Both the position numbers and the translations under genes were made by a program. A stretch of 64,000 nucleotides of DNA from Paraphysoderma sedebokerense (lineage: Eukaryota; Blastocladiomycota; Physodermatomycetes; Physodermatales; Physodermataceae): assembly GCA_025602915.1 (NCBI GenBank), contig JAHLJZ010000043.1, positions 1-64,000 of the forward strand, read 5' to 3'. Numbering within the stretch: position 1 is the stretch's first letter; every line of letters begins with the position of its first letter. The notes below the pieces were generated by a model, which saw only the letters and a program-made list of their open reading frames with translations, did not search any database and had not been told where the DNA came from. Shown piece after piece: positions 11,595 through 24,015 of the stretch.

Positions 11595-14168
11595 ATGGAT
11601 ATGAATAAACCCGTTCATCTCACTTATGGCATCATCCAACTCTTGTATTCTCAAGATCCGAGGCTGAATCATGTCCCTTCCTTCCAAGAACCGATTCTCC
11701 AAATTCTCGAAATCAAACCAGCTTCGTACGCAAGTGTAAATGGGTCTGGTAAGGACAAGTCGAGCAAGGTAGTTGCCACTTATGGGTAAGTGTAGGCTTG
11801 TGTGTTTTCATTCACACTTCATCTCGTTGATTCGTGACTGAATGTATGATCGACTAAATTCTGCCCTGATTGAAAAGATTTGTCGTGTCCGATGGGTTGA
11901 ATTGGATGCAAGGTATGTGCCTCTAATATGAGAGAAAAAAGTGTAGAATCTGATTAATCAAATAACACCAAATTTCATGTAGCTGTTCCCTCGACTCAGT
12001 ACAACAGTCTCATTAAAGACGAATTTATCTTACCATTGTCGATTATTCGAGTGAAAAAATATTCAATAACGACTTTAAACGACGGCCGAAATGTCTTGCT
12101 GATTGCGGATATGGAGATCTTGAACAATCCATTGGTTTTAACTGTCACTCAAATCGGGAATCCCCAACCAGTTCACTTCGCCCTTTTAGAAGATAGACTG
12201 CAGGAATCTAGGCCAGCTACAACTAGTGCACCGATATGTAAGTCGATTTGAATAGTTGTATAGTCATGCTTTATCACTGATCACATTTCAATCCTCCGCT
12301 CCACCGCCAGCTCGACCGCGATTGCGCAGACATCAAACACCAGAGAAAGAGCCCTCAATTAGTAGAGTTGAACCTCGGAACAATCTGACATCAAAAGATT
12401 ATGCTTCTCTCCAATTTCTCTTAAACGATGTATCGCCTGTGACTATAAGACAGAATCTGGAGGTAAGAGTTATCTACCTTTTCTTCTTAGAATTCTCCAT
12501 CCTTATGCGGATTTGATATTGTCATAGAACTCTGTTCGCCTGTCGAATTTTAAAGTTCCACAGCTCAAAGCTATCGCAAAATATCTGAAATCATCTCGGC
12601 ATTTATCGGGATCCCTGCCTCTTCGTAAAGATGGTTTGATGCACTACATCTCTCGCACAATCTTCTGTCCAGCGAATCCGTCAACACTTGATAATTCCAC
12701 GAGTTCTAATCATAAAGCATACACCACACCGTCCTCAACTTTGCCCATAACCGCTTCCTCGCCAATATACCCACCCACTCCATCGTCTTTGCAACAGCCA
12801 TCTCATCATGCTACACCTACAAAGCAAGACTCTGGCGTTGATCTTATGAAAATCTTGGACAACTCTCATGATGATTTCCGGGCTGACGATCAGATTTGGT
12901 CGTGTCAAAAAGAATTAATTCGTGTTAGATACTCTATTAGTGAACTTGAGATTGAGCCTGTCGTGACAATAGACACATCTTTTAATCTATCGTCCGATGA
13001 TATTAATTTATTGTGGCATCAAAATGAGAACTCCGACTGTTCAATGGATTTTGATGATGATGACGAAGTTGATTTAGAATCTCCAGATGAACCGAAAAAT
13101 TCACCGATATCGCAGAATTCAGAACGCGCAAACGACGAAGACAACGTGAAATATTCTGTTCAGCTTCTAATTTGGTCTGATTCTGCACAAAGACTGTTAG
13201 GATCGAATGAGATTTCTTCGGTCAATGTAAATACACGAAACATAGATGTAAAAAAGGTAATTCATAACGCTTCGGTTCACCTTCCGAGACGCTTCTCAAT
13301 AACTTGTCCGTCATTTCAATTTAGAAACAACTGCAATCACCTTATACCATCCCAGCAATTCCTATCACAATGCATTTATATCAAGTCATTCATCCTAATA
13401 AGTTATCTATCAAAATCAACCGAAAAGCGCTATCGTGTTTGTCTGGATTTATTGTCGTTCAACTCGTTAAGAGCAAAGATATATCACCACTGTTGAAAGA
13501 AATATACCAGAAATCATATGGCGATTCACAATTTCAAGGTTTGTATCCGTAAGGCATGATTCGCTATTTAAGGACCGGCAGCATCAGTAGATATTCACAC
13601 AGGAATAACAAACACCATAGATATCCCCACCCTTAATAAACACATTCGATCTCAACCGTTACCGGGCACATTTCCCTCTTATATATCACCCACGCAATCA
13701 TCGGATTGCGAAGATATTATTTATTCTTCCGAATTCGTTACACTTATGGATCCGGTCACATTAAAAAGAATCACACATCCAGCTAAAACAGCGGGATGTA
13801 AACATTCCGGATGTTTCGATTTAATGGTTTGTCATCTCGTTCATTCATGATTCTTTGCGAAGTTACGTAACTACGTATAAAGAAACTTACCACCCTATGT
13901 CCGATTTAACAGAACTTTTTAATAATATCACGGGAACAACCGAAATTTCAATGCCCTATCTGTTCGTTACCCATTACGCCTGAAAACGTACGCTATTTCA
14001 TTATTAAAAGTTCACTATACATTCAATCTAATGTCTAACATAAATTTATTCGCACGATTTTTTTAGCCTCTTGAAATCGATAAATTCATTAAATCAATTC
14101 TATGTCATTACCCGTCCGCTACATCGATACAGTTTCATTCAGATGGATCGTATACCGTTCCAAATTAA
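11595..14168 (+). CDS. SUMO E3 ligase with N-terminal RPA70N domain (RPA70N-SAP-PINIT-SP-RING, copy A)
   Basis: Nine exons (11595-11785, 11878-11912, 11983-12237, 12311-12462, 12528-13256, 13325-13538, 13603-13826, 13913-13987, 14067-14168) keep phase across every junction and give 658 residues. Residues 5-135 match the RPA70 N-terminal OB fold: ILQILEIK, YGFVVSDGLNWMQA, then IIRVKKYSITTLNDGRNVLL and IGNP. Residues 216-256 look like a SAP DNA-binding motif (VPQLKAIAKYL...LRKDGL). Residues 333-475 occupy the PINIT position, with an acidic run at 385-395. The SP-RING at 569-655 has DPVTLKRITHPAKTAGCKHSGCFD, then CPIC and IQFHSDGSYTV, with zinc ligands C591, H593, C614 and C617 intact. SP-RING proteins transfer SUMO from Ubc9. 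RPA70N binds acidic peptides of checkpoint proteins. The fusion suggests SUMO ligation targeted to damage-response partners (inference). Confidence 0.88.
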
Positions 14169-14700
14169 TTTGGTTCAATCAAATCTATAATGTACTACAT
14201 CAGACCCTTCGACTGTATTTTGTGTGGTTTTATGTATATCCAATATCCTTCTTTTCCAGGTAAACGAATTTGGTTATCATTTCTTAATATCACCTGCAAG
14301 GGATATGCATGAACGGATGCAATTAAAACGTTGTTAATTTGTATATAATGTAGATTGGGAAGGTATGAAAATTAGTCTCAACTTATCCGGTAATCTTATT
14401 TAATATAGTAGCTTTAGTACCCTGGTGATAGGATCTGAATCAGTTTGTGGATACGAAAACAAACCAATTTCATGGTTCAGTAATAAAAATGCTCGTTCAT
14501 TTTTAGTAATTTGACTTCTACTACCGAGAAGGCAGTAACTTTTTTTTGTTCAATACATGACCAGTTCCACACACAAAAATACGATACATGAGAATCATAC
14601 AAAAAACCAAATTGCATTGGCTGCACTAACTGCCCATTTCACGATAGAGGACACATTGTTACATTTCCAATTATTCCGAACATGGCGAAGTTATTCTAAA
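14169..14700. other. convergent intergenic region
   Basis: A 3' to 3' spacer between the SUMO-ligase gene and CCT8. No ORF or structure I can support. It recurs at 26590-27121. Confidence 0.45.
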
Positions 14701-17187
14701 TTAGTCTTCGTCCCAGTTCTTGTTTTCTTTGACTTTGGGCCCACCAGCTTGTTTCGACATGATAATCTATACATACGAAACGTAACAGAGTTAGTTGGAC
14801 GTCGAATAAATTGCGAATCTATCACTGATATATGAAACGAGGATAAAAGACATAGCAGAAATGTTTGAACGAAGAAGAACGGAGCGCAATTACCTGATCA
14901 ACTCGTAAGACAGTCAAAGCAGCATCACTACCGACTCGGATGGCCCAACTCTTGACATTTAGTGAATCCAGGATATTCTTCTCAGCCGAGTCAAGAACGC
15001 CATTATCTTCACTCTAATGTGTCGCGATACCGTTTAGAAAAAAGTAATATGCGGAAGAATGGTCAGATGAATTGAAAACAAGTCTCTAGGCGACCGAACA
15101 AGATATACCTCAACATTAACACCCATCGTAGTTTTTCCTTGTTGATGAGTGGCGTAAAGCTTTGAAAGTACTTCGGTAGACTATAAAAACCCAAAGGGAC
15201 AATGTCAATTAGAATAATGCCACGCGTGCGAAACCAATCCGGATTGATATGTACGTCCATGCCCGCATTTTCTGCCAAAGTACGAGGAACAACTTCCAAT
15301 GCTTCAGCAAATTTCTTGATGGCGTATTGATTCAATCCGGGTGTTTTCTGAGTGAAAAGAACATGTGAGCAGATGTTGGAGTGTCATGATATGATTAGGA
15401 TATTACCTCTCCCACTTCGGTCAGCCTTCGTGCCAACTCAATTTCAGCAGCACCAGCTCCCGCGAGAAATCGACCGTTTCTAACTGCGGCCTTTACAGTG
15501 TTGACACCATCATCAAGAGCTCTTTCTAAATCATCTAAGAAGTTCTGAGTGCCACCACGGATAACGATTGTTGCGGTTTTAGTGAGTTCATTTTCTTGTC
15601 GGAAGACAGTACATCTGTCACTTCCAATCTCAACGGTTTCGACGACTTCACAGTATCCAAGTTCTTCTGCAGTAGGAGCACCCTGCGATGAAAGGATAAG
15701 AATGCAGGAGAATCCAAGAAGAAGGCAGAAGAGCAAACATACAATCCTGGCCAACGGTGTGGCACCAATGACTCGACATAATCTTCTTAAATCGAATTTA
15801 CTCAACACCTTCACAACCACAATGCCCAATCTATTCAGAAAATGCATGGCCATATCACCTATTCCGCTGCCAGTCACCACAACTTTGACACCCGTTTTCG
15901 CTATTTCTGTGAATTGGTTTTCAATTTGCTTCTCTTCACCTTTGGAGAATCCCAACATTTCTTCAGCGTTATGAATCAATACTGTTCCTTTTGTTTCGGT
16001 TTGTGTGATATCAAGGGGGCAAGTGAAAACGGCAACTTTGGCTTTGGTTGCTCGTTTGTGATCGCCTTCCGGTTCACGTCCGAACACCATCCCTTTCACC
16101 ATTTGTGAATCATGTATAGAACCACCAAGAATTTTTACAACTCGGACGGAATCGACGTTGAAATCGCGGGGTTGTTTCGGCATGACAGCAAGACAAGCGG
16201 ATGTAACAAGTTGGGTGATGATGTCTTCGTATCCATACTGCGATAGAATTCAAACAAAATCATTTAATACACCACAGATTGGCCCACTCCCTTCCTTGAA
16301 ATAAACTCAGTCATACCTCTTTGGACATGACAGATGTCTTGACAGCTTTTGCGAGTTCTTTCTCATCATTGGGGTTTTTAAGTTCCCATACCGTCAATTC
16401 TTCAATGATTTGGAGGGCTTTCTTGGCGGCAATTTCATACCCGGCAATAACATCGGACGGATGTAAACCCATGCGAATTAGGTATTCAGCCTTATTTAAC
16501 AACTCTCCTGCCAAAATCATGACAAAATTTGATGCGTCACCCATCTACCAACGCGAACCATTGTTTTGTTTTGATCCAAATCGAGAAACAAAAGTCAGAC
16601 ACGAAATTGGTCAGAAACGACGTAAATACAATACAACGGAAGGGAAATGTTCCAAACCTCTTGTTCTTGAGCTTGACTGGCCATGACAAGTAGTTTTGCG
16701 GCGGGGTGAACAACCTCGAGTTCTTTGATAATGGTAGCGGCATCGGATGACACAAACAATTTCTCAAGATGGTTAATAATAAGTTTCTTTCGTCCTGTGG
16801 AGGCCAATAGACAAAATTAATGAGATATTGGGTCAGTCAATGTTTATAAAGTCATTTATAGTGTGGATTATAAGTCATCAACAAAGATCTGCAAATCTGG
16901 GACTGAACTGCAATAGGCGAGAGAACAGACCATTAGGGCCGAATGATGATCTTACGATCTGAGTAAGTTCGTTTGCGGCATTGATGTTTCGAAGAACAGC
17001 TTCGTCGAGACCTTGGAGATGCTGGAGTGAATGAAAGAGTGAGAGTCAGTTGAGCGAGTCGCCAGAAATGGACGAACGAGCGGGATGCCCAAGACACGGG
17101 ATTGTCTCGGGATCGTGCAGCGAGGGATACCTTGTAGCCTTCCTTAAAGAGTTGAGAGGAGGGCAGCTTGGGTATTCTGAGGGCCAT
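14701..17187 (-). CDS. CCT8: CCT/TRiC chaperonin subunit theta (copy A)
   Basis: Ten exons on the complement (17187-17131, 17021-16931, 16794-16658, 16544-16317, 16237-15743, 15682-15407, 15347-15255, 15180-15109, 15013-14894, 14766-14701) add up to 544 residues, the normal size of CCT8. Diagnostic stretches match the theta subunit: IINHLEKLFVSSDAATII, HPAAKLLVMASQAQEQE, GYEIAAKKA, TETKGTVLI, SKFDLRRLCRVIGAT, GVNTVKAAVRN, GAGAAEIELARRL and the C-terminus GGPKVKENKNWDED. It is part of the cytosolic eight-member ring that folds actin and tubulin. The usual GDGTN nucleotide-binding motif reads GDASN across the exon 3/4 junction, a deviation worth checking. Copy A lies back to back with CAP-Gly copy B across the duplication junction. 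Confidence 0.93.
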
Positions 17188-17401
17188 TTGGGAGGGACAG
17201 GATGCGAGGGTGGAAGGGTGATGTGGTGAGAGGGAGTGATGACGATGGAAGGGAGCGAAGAGGGAATGAGAGGGAATGGGAAAATCGAACGGCGAGGAAA
17301 CAACAAACACTGGAGGAAGTTTGGAGTTCGCGAGGGAATCTATTTTGGGCGGGTCGCCTTGCATCCAGAGCCCACATTATCCATACTGATATCTCGACGG
17401 A
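17188..17401. promoter_or_regulatory. hybrid divergent promoter at the duplication junction
   Basis: A 214-bp spacer between the start codons of CCT8 copy A and CAP-Gly copy B. About 131 bp come from the CCT8 side and 84 bp from the CAP-Gly side, joined at 17318. Both genes here lack the CACGTG elements that flank the outer copies. Confidence 0.7.
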
Positions 17402-20400
17402 ATGGCAGAATTGCAAGCCGGCGATAGGGTCTTTGTCACGGCCACCGGTCAGTCCGGCATCCTAAGGTATATTGGCTGGACGAAATTCAGGGACGGCATT
17501 TGGGCAGGCATTGAACTCGACTCAATTGGGACAGGCAAAAATGATGGATCTGTTAATGGGTACGAATGTTAATTCTTGTAACTTCATCTTGCGTCTTCGT
17601 TATTACATATCGAAAGGGGGACTCTTGTTGGAGGAGTTTGTGTTGCTGATCGAAGTTTTTAACTGTTTCATATATTCCTGGCGATTTTCTCTGCATACAG
17701 AATTCGATATTTTCGATGTCAACCAAGAACTGGCTTATTCATTGCTGCAGACAAAGTTATAAAGCTAGATTCATCAGAAGAAACAGAACTCGCTTCATAT
17801 AATCATAATAGATCGACTCGTTCTACCTTCTCTGTAGCATCTACTAGTGATTATGAATCCGTAGCGGGGTCAATTTCCAATTCCCCATCTAAAATTCGTT
17901 ATCAGTCCGCCTCGCCGACTAGTAAGCTTACAAGGGCTAATTCGTCAAGTACTGTTGGCTCGAGTGTATCATCGAGGCCCATGTCTCCGTCATCTCTCTC
18001 TTCATCAAGAATGTCTAGCCCGAGGGTTCGTCCGTCGAGTGTAATAGGGACACCGAAAACGGGTTCGGGAACCTCGAAATCTCGTCTTCGGCAGTTTCAA
18101 ACTCCTTCTACAGCAGCATCTCGTATGTCTAAAACGCCATCAACGCCACCGAGCACTCCTCCAACGGTTATCAAAACGAATAAGCGGATATCGATGCAAC
18201 CGGTCCCTCAACTCCCCCCTCAACCGACTCCACATTCCCAATCCGTTGCTCATTCCAAAACTGCGATACCACCTCCAGATTCCCGTCTTCTATTCTCTCC
18301 AGAGACATCTCCAACACGCACAAACTTCTCGGATGCTGTCATACCGTCAGTTTTGTCACCTATCGATTTTGATCCCCATTCTCGTAATATGTCTACTGCC
18401 TCTTCAGTCATGTCCCCGTATACGAGCAATCAGGAAGACTTCTTGCGCCAAATTCAAAATCTTCAGACTCGTGCTGAAACGTTAGAAAATGAGAATAAAG
18501 TTTTGAAACTCGAGATATCTCAGAATAAAGCACAGGTTGAAGTAGCCAAACTCGTTCAAAACGATTTTCTAGACCGTGCCTCCAATGAACCTCCCGCCAC
18601 ATCCGAAGCCGACGAATCCAAAATTACCAACCTTACCAACGAAATCAATGAGCTCAAATCACAAAATGATGAAATTTTGAAAAGAAACACTACTCTCAAT
18701 GACGAGCTTGCCTCACTCAGGACTCAGTTTGATCTAGCTACGTCTTCGGAATCGTTGTTAAAGAAACAAGTCACAGAATTGACGAATGTGCTGGAAAATT
18801 CCGTAAAGAAATCCGCTCTACAAATTGATGCCAAAGATCGTGAAATCTCGGGATTGCGTGATACCATCAACGAAAAGACAGATCAATTAGCACGATTGCA
18901 GATTGAATTGTCTAAACGCAATGTACTTGAACGTGATATCGATGATATTGAGAAAGTTGTGGTGGGAGTAGAGAGCGAATTGGATAGACGCGGAGAACGA
19001 ATACTACAATTGGAGAGTATTCTTAGAGAAAGGGAAGGAGAGCTAAGTGTTGCCGGAAACAAAGCTGAAGAGTTAGAGAAAGAGAATCTGGATGTCAAGA
19101 AACAGTTGAAAGAGGCTAATGATGAATTGAGCCACTTAAAACGCTCTCTGGAAGAGGTAAAAGAAAAGGCTCAGATCTCTGCTAGTGATTCCGAGAAGTA
19201 CATCACTGAGTTAGAACAGTTACGAGAAACTATTTCCGCTCAAGAAATAACAGTCGGCGAATTGAATTCGGAACTCGGTGTCAAGAGTGAATCAGTAGTG
19301 GAGCTACAGTCGACAATCAAATCACTACAATCATCAGTCTTGGAATTGGAGGGTCTCGTAGAAACGAAGGATCAATCGATTGTGGAGTTGCAAACTAGAT
19401 TGGATTCCGTTCTGACCGATCTTGATGGCCAGAAGAAGGAGCATGAGACGTCGATACAAGAAAGTGAACGGCTGACTTCTCAGATTAAAGATCTTGAGCA
19501 ATCAGTCATTGAAAAGTCGAATGAATTAGAGTTGAAATCAAAGGAATCGGATGAATCCATTGGATTGAAGGACTCGGAGATTTCGTCACTACAAAGTCAA
19601 ATGGCGCAATTACGGTCAGAGCTTGAAGACTTAGTACGAGAAAAGGAATCTCTGCAAGAGGTGTTAAATGAGAAAGAAGAGGCTCTGAAGGATATGGATG
19701 CTCGGTTTAACTCATTGCAAACTTCATCGACGTCCGCCAACCAGGAAATAGAAAGTAAATTGTTGGAGTTACAAGCTCATATTACGGAGAAAGAAGAAAA
19801 GGTTGACTTGTTGACAGGCGAACTCAGTACGCTCTCTCAATCCTATGAACAAGCCGTATCAGATCGCGATCGTATGTCATCCGACATCAAATCAATTTCT
19901 GATAAACTCGCCGATACAGAACAAGAATTGTCAACCGCTCTATCAAAATTGAGCGCAACTGAACAATCCTACAACGATCAATCCCAGCAATTCAATACCA
20001 CAAAAGCTGATCTGGAATCTAAACTCATTGTTATCTCATCCCTCGAGTCGACGATTTCAATTCAAACATCTAAAATTACAGCCCTGCAACAATCTCTCGA
20101 AGAAAGAGTTAAATCTTTGAACGAACTTTCCGCGTCTTTAGACCAATCTGATTCGGATTCCACTATTCTAACCCTCCAGCAACGAGTATCAAGCTTAGAA
20201 AGAGATGTCCAGTCCAAACTCGGTTTGATTGAGTCACTCCAAAGTCAAATCAACGAACAATCTGACTCGATATTGAATTACGAGAATCAGATACAGAATC
20301 AGTCTATTCAATTCCGAAAACTTGAACAGTCTAATACATTAAAGCAGAACCAAATTCTTGACTTGGAAAACGAACTTTCCACGATTACCACGACTAACTC

Positions 20401-21409
20401 ATCATTAGAACGACAGCTCTCCGAGAAGACACGCAACATTGAATCTCAACTCTCAAAACTTCAAGACCTCCAAGCTTCTCTTTCTGAGCTTCATGGTCTA
20501 AAAGCGTCAACTTCATTCCTCGAATCCGAAAATCAATCATTAAAATCTCAACTTCACAACGTCGAATCAGAGCTAGCAAAATTGAAGTCGAACGAAACTG
20601 AATTATCGCATGTACTGGAACACAACAAAACTTTGCAGTCACAACTCGACCATTCCCAGACTTTACTTTCAAACTTGCAATCTCAGTTATCAGATTATAC
20701 CACCGTCCTCCAAACTTCGTCTCAACAGAAATCAACTATTTCTTCACTTCAATCCGATCTTTTGTCGTTGCAATCTCAACTGGATTCAATTTCTGCACAA
20801 TTAAACGAGAAGGACTCGCTCGTTAAGAATTTATCAACGCAGTTAGAGGAAAAGACTAAAGAGGTTGAAAAATTGAATGAAAAGATCAAAGCATTGAAGA
20901 AAGATAGGCGAGAAACTATCAGCAGTTACATGGAAAGCATCGATACATTGATGTACGATTTTTCAGAACTTCAAAGCAAGTACGAAGAAGTCAACAAGAG
21001 AGTATCAACTCATGGAAGCGATTGTCTCTCCCCCGACGGTACCCAAAACGTCTTGGAAGATTTGAGTCAAAGGAGAAGTATAACCCAGGAAGAAGTCGCC
21101 ATTGCGAATGCCGAGTTCAGACGTAGCAACAGAAATTCAATGGAGAAAAGATCAAGTTGGAATGAAACGAATGAAAAAAGAATGTCAAGGCAAGGTAACA
21201 GACATGCTGTGATTTTAGGTGACCAAATCGTCGGAAATAGAATGACAATCGGCAGTGCTAGCAACAGATCATCGCTTAGTAGTGCAAATGGGGACAAAAG
21301 GTTGTCGTTTTTAAATATTGCGACTCGGGATGATGATGGCGAGGATGAAGTCGAAAATGGGGATGAAACAGAAGCGGAGAATACTGCAGGGAATAATTCA
21401 GAACTTTAA
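17402..21409 (+). CDS. CLIP-like CAP-Gly coiled-coil protein (copy B)
   Basis: Exons 17402-17559 and 17701-21409 encode the same 1288 residues as copy A: CAP-Gly domain, Ser/Pro-rich linker, long coiled coil, acidic tail. Only 84 bp of the original upstream sequence were carried over. Transcription from this copy therefore depends on the hybrid junction shared with CCT8 copy A. Its coding frame is intact, so there is no sign of decay. Confidence 0.9.
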
Positions 21410-22133
21410 AGTTTTGATGATTCTAGAATGCTAGAATTTGTATTTTTAAATTAGTTGTTTCTTGTGCGATATAGTCATGTTGTGTATAGTCAATGATACA
21501 TGTAGTTTATCCTTAATCCTTAGATATCATTAATTTTGGAATAAAGTACAGAGAATTGAATAATTCTGGCATAGGTTGACATGAATTAGCCCAGTGAGCT
21601 AACAATGTTCGTGTCCGATAAACTAGTACATTCAATAGCAATACGCGACAGAGGAACGGATCATCAGTGCCTAGTTGTATATGAATTACGGATGTATAAA
21701 AGTATCCGCAAGGATTCAAATCATCTAACTTTTTAACCGCAATGCACATCATATCGATGCCGCAAATATGGATATGAGTTTCTCCCCCAGAGTAGTCAAT
21801 CCTTCGATTCATTCCCTCACAGTATCAGTAAGATGAGGTTGAATTTCCTAACTGAATGTACGATGTGAAACATCCATATGGTATACATTGCGGTTGAAAA
21901 AATGAAACTATCCTGTTTCGTCAGAGATACTTCATATTAGTCCCCATTTTTCAGAATTCCATGTAATCAGACAGAGGACGACAGATAATCAGTAAAGGAC
22001 CCTGTCCTTGTCGACTGATCACGCGTTTCTAAACAAAAACCCATCTTGGCATGAACGCAAGGGGCACCGCAGTGGTGTTACATTCCTACCGATAAGATTA
22101 TATTTCCGTTTTCATTTCTATATTATTGTTCCA

Positions 22134-23480
22134 ATGGCTCCACATATTGAGTCAGATTCAAAGAAAAAAGTATCCGCAACAGCTCGTGTCATTGGTAGCG
22201 CCACATCTGGGTTTCTGGAACTCATTTGCTTCCATCCCGTCGACACGATTGCGAAGAGACTGATGAGTTATCAGGGAAAGGTAAGGCGTTAGTGAGTTTT
22301 GTGGAGGGGAAATGATATTGAGACGTCTGTTATTATATCGTACTCTTCGTTCTGACGGCATTGCTTTTTTTTCTCCTTGGCACAATTGAACAAACGTCAA
22401 TGTAACGCCACCTTGCTTTCCCCTCACCCCGCCTTGCGAACATAAATTTGCGACTGCGCCATCAATTTTGAATACATTTGATTCACATGAATCCTTGTAT
22501 CACCTCAATAGATTGTTCAACCTAACGCAACTCTCTCTGCATCCCTCACTCAAGCATCTAAGGTCGTCTTCAAAGATGCTTACTCGGCAACATTTTTTCA
22601 ACGATACTTGTCTTTATTCCCTGGTTTGGGTTTTGCTGCTGGATATAAAGTTCTGCAGCGAGTGTATAAATTCGGTGGACAGCCGTTCGTGAAAGATTAT
22701 TTAAAAGCGCGACATAACGATACTTTCAAATCCCTATTTGGAGAAAAGAACGCTAGGATGTGGATGGAAGCGACTGCTGGAAGGTATAATTTGGAGATTA
22801 TCTCTGTTTTCTGGGTTCAGTTCGATTTTTGAGAGAACAATTTATTGATGAGCTCTCTTTTTTGCTTGCTTTGTTATGAATAGTATTGTCGGTGTTGGTG
22901 AGATTGTCCTTCTTCCGCTTGATGTCCTCAAGATCAAATCACAGACGAATCCAGAGACACTAAAAGGAAGAGGTCTACTTAATTTATTGAAAGACTGGAG
23001 AGAACTCTATAGGTGTGTTTTCTTTGTGTCACCGTTCTACCGTTTCAATCAGAACAGCTTATCCGATAACACTACAATTCTATTTTGATTAATAGAGGAG
23101 CTGGTTGGACCGCCGCTCGTAACGCACCTGGTTCGTTTGCACTTTTCGGGGGCAACTCTTTCGCCAAACAGTACATTTTCCATCTCGACGAAAAAACCAA
23201 ACCCACACTTTTCCAAACTTTCGTTTCATCTATCGTTGGATCCATCGCATCTATCACCATCTCTGCTCCTCTGGACGTAGTTAAAACTAGAATTCAAAAT
23301 AGGCCATTCGATTCACCCGAGAGTGGAGCACAAATTGTACGAAATATGATTCGAAATGAGGGATTTGGTGCATTCTTCAAAGGATTGACGCCAAAAGTTG
23401 GCATTGTTGGACCGAAATTGATTTTCAGTTTCACCGTAGCTCAACAGATGATTATGATACTGCACGAGAAGTTTGATTAA
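22134..23480 (+). CDS. GGC1: mitochondrial GTP/GDP carrier (copy B)
   Basis: Exons 22134-22280, 22512-22783, 22884-23012 and 23096-23480 encode the same 310-residue protein as copy A. The full spacer on both sides is duplicated, so its promoter should equal that of copy A and expression would be expected to double if the duplication is real. Confidence 0.93.
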
Positions 23481-24015
23481 CTTTGTCATATATCATTTCG
23501 GTGTTAGTGGCACCCGTTGCAATATTGAGAATTGTTACTGCGCATGGACATCTTTTTATGTAATAATTGCTATTAATAAATCTACGTTAACCTGTAGTCA
23601 TGTGACCATAACGCTATACTGTCAGTGATGAATCACTCGAATAGATGACCATACAGATCACTCCTTGCACCCTGCTATAAGTTGGCTTATTTTCTCTTTT
23701 CCATGAGTGAGACGGTTTTCAGACATGTATTGAGCACAGCAGCAGAGATGCGCTGACGTGTTGCGGTTTAATCCTGCAGATGAAATCAGATTAATGGAAA
23801 CCGAAATATATATCACATTGATGCGCAAATATGGCATGCTTTTTTTGTGCTCATAATTTGGACTCGACATTTTATGTGCCAATCAGCGATGGTGAACCGG
23901 TGAACCGGTGAATCAATAACACGAACATCCGTAGCCCAAAAAAAAATTTATTCACAAGAACTATATCTTTCAACATATATCAATACACAAAAGCGATCAT
24001 CATACCCACAAATCC

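Larger units (their letters stand above)
4897..17317 (+). repeat. 12,421-bp tandem duplication, copy A
   Basis: Sequence from 4897 onward reappears at 17318 with a constant offset of 12,421 and no difference that I saw in exons, introns or spacers. The repeat ends at 17317/29738, with one shared A at the junction (17318 = 29739), so there is only 1 bp of microhomology at the breakpoint. The unit carries the CAP-Gly protein, GTP/GDP carrier, RPA70N-SUMO ligase and CCT8. It is either a very recent duplication or an assembly artefact; sequence alone cannot decide. Confidence 0.97.

Noticed and set aside
15549-15974. 141-residue plus-strand frame opposite CCT8
   Set aside because: Antisense shadow of well-supported CCT8 exons 5 and 6; composition is not protein-like.
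16933-17465. Several overlapping frames on both strands at the duplication junction
   Set aside because: They read through CCT8 exon 1, intron and the purine-rich upstream stretch. No conserved motif, and they are broken differently in copies A and B.
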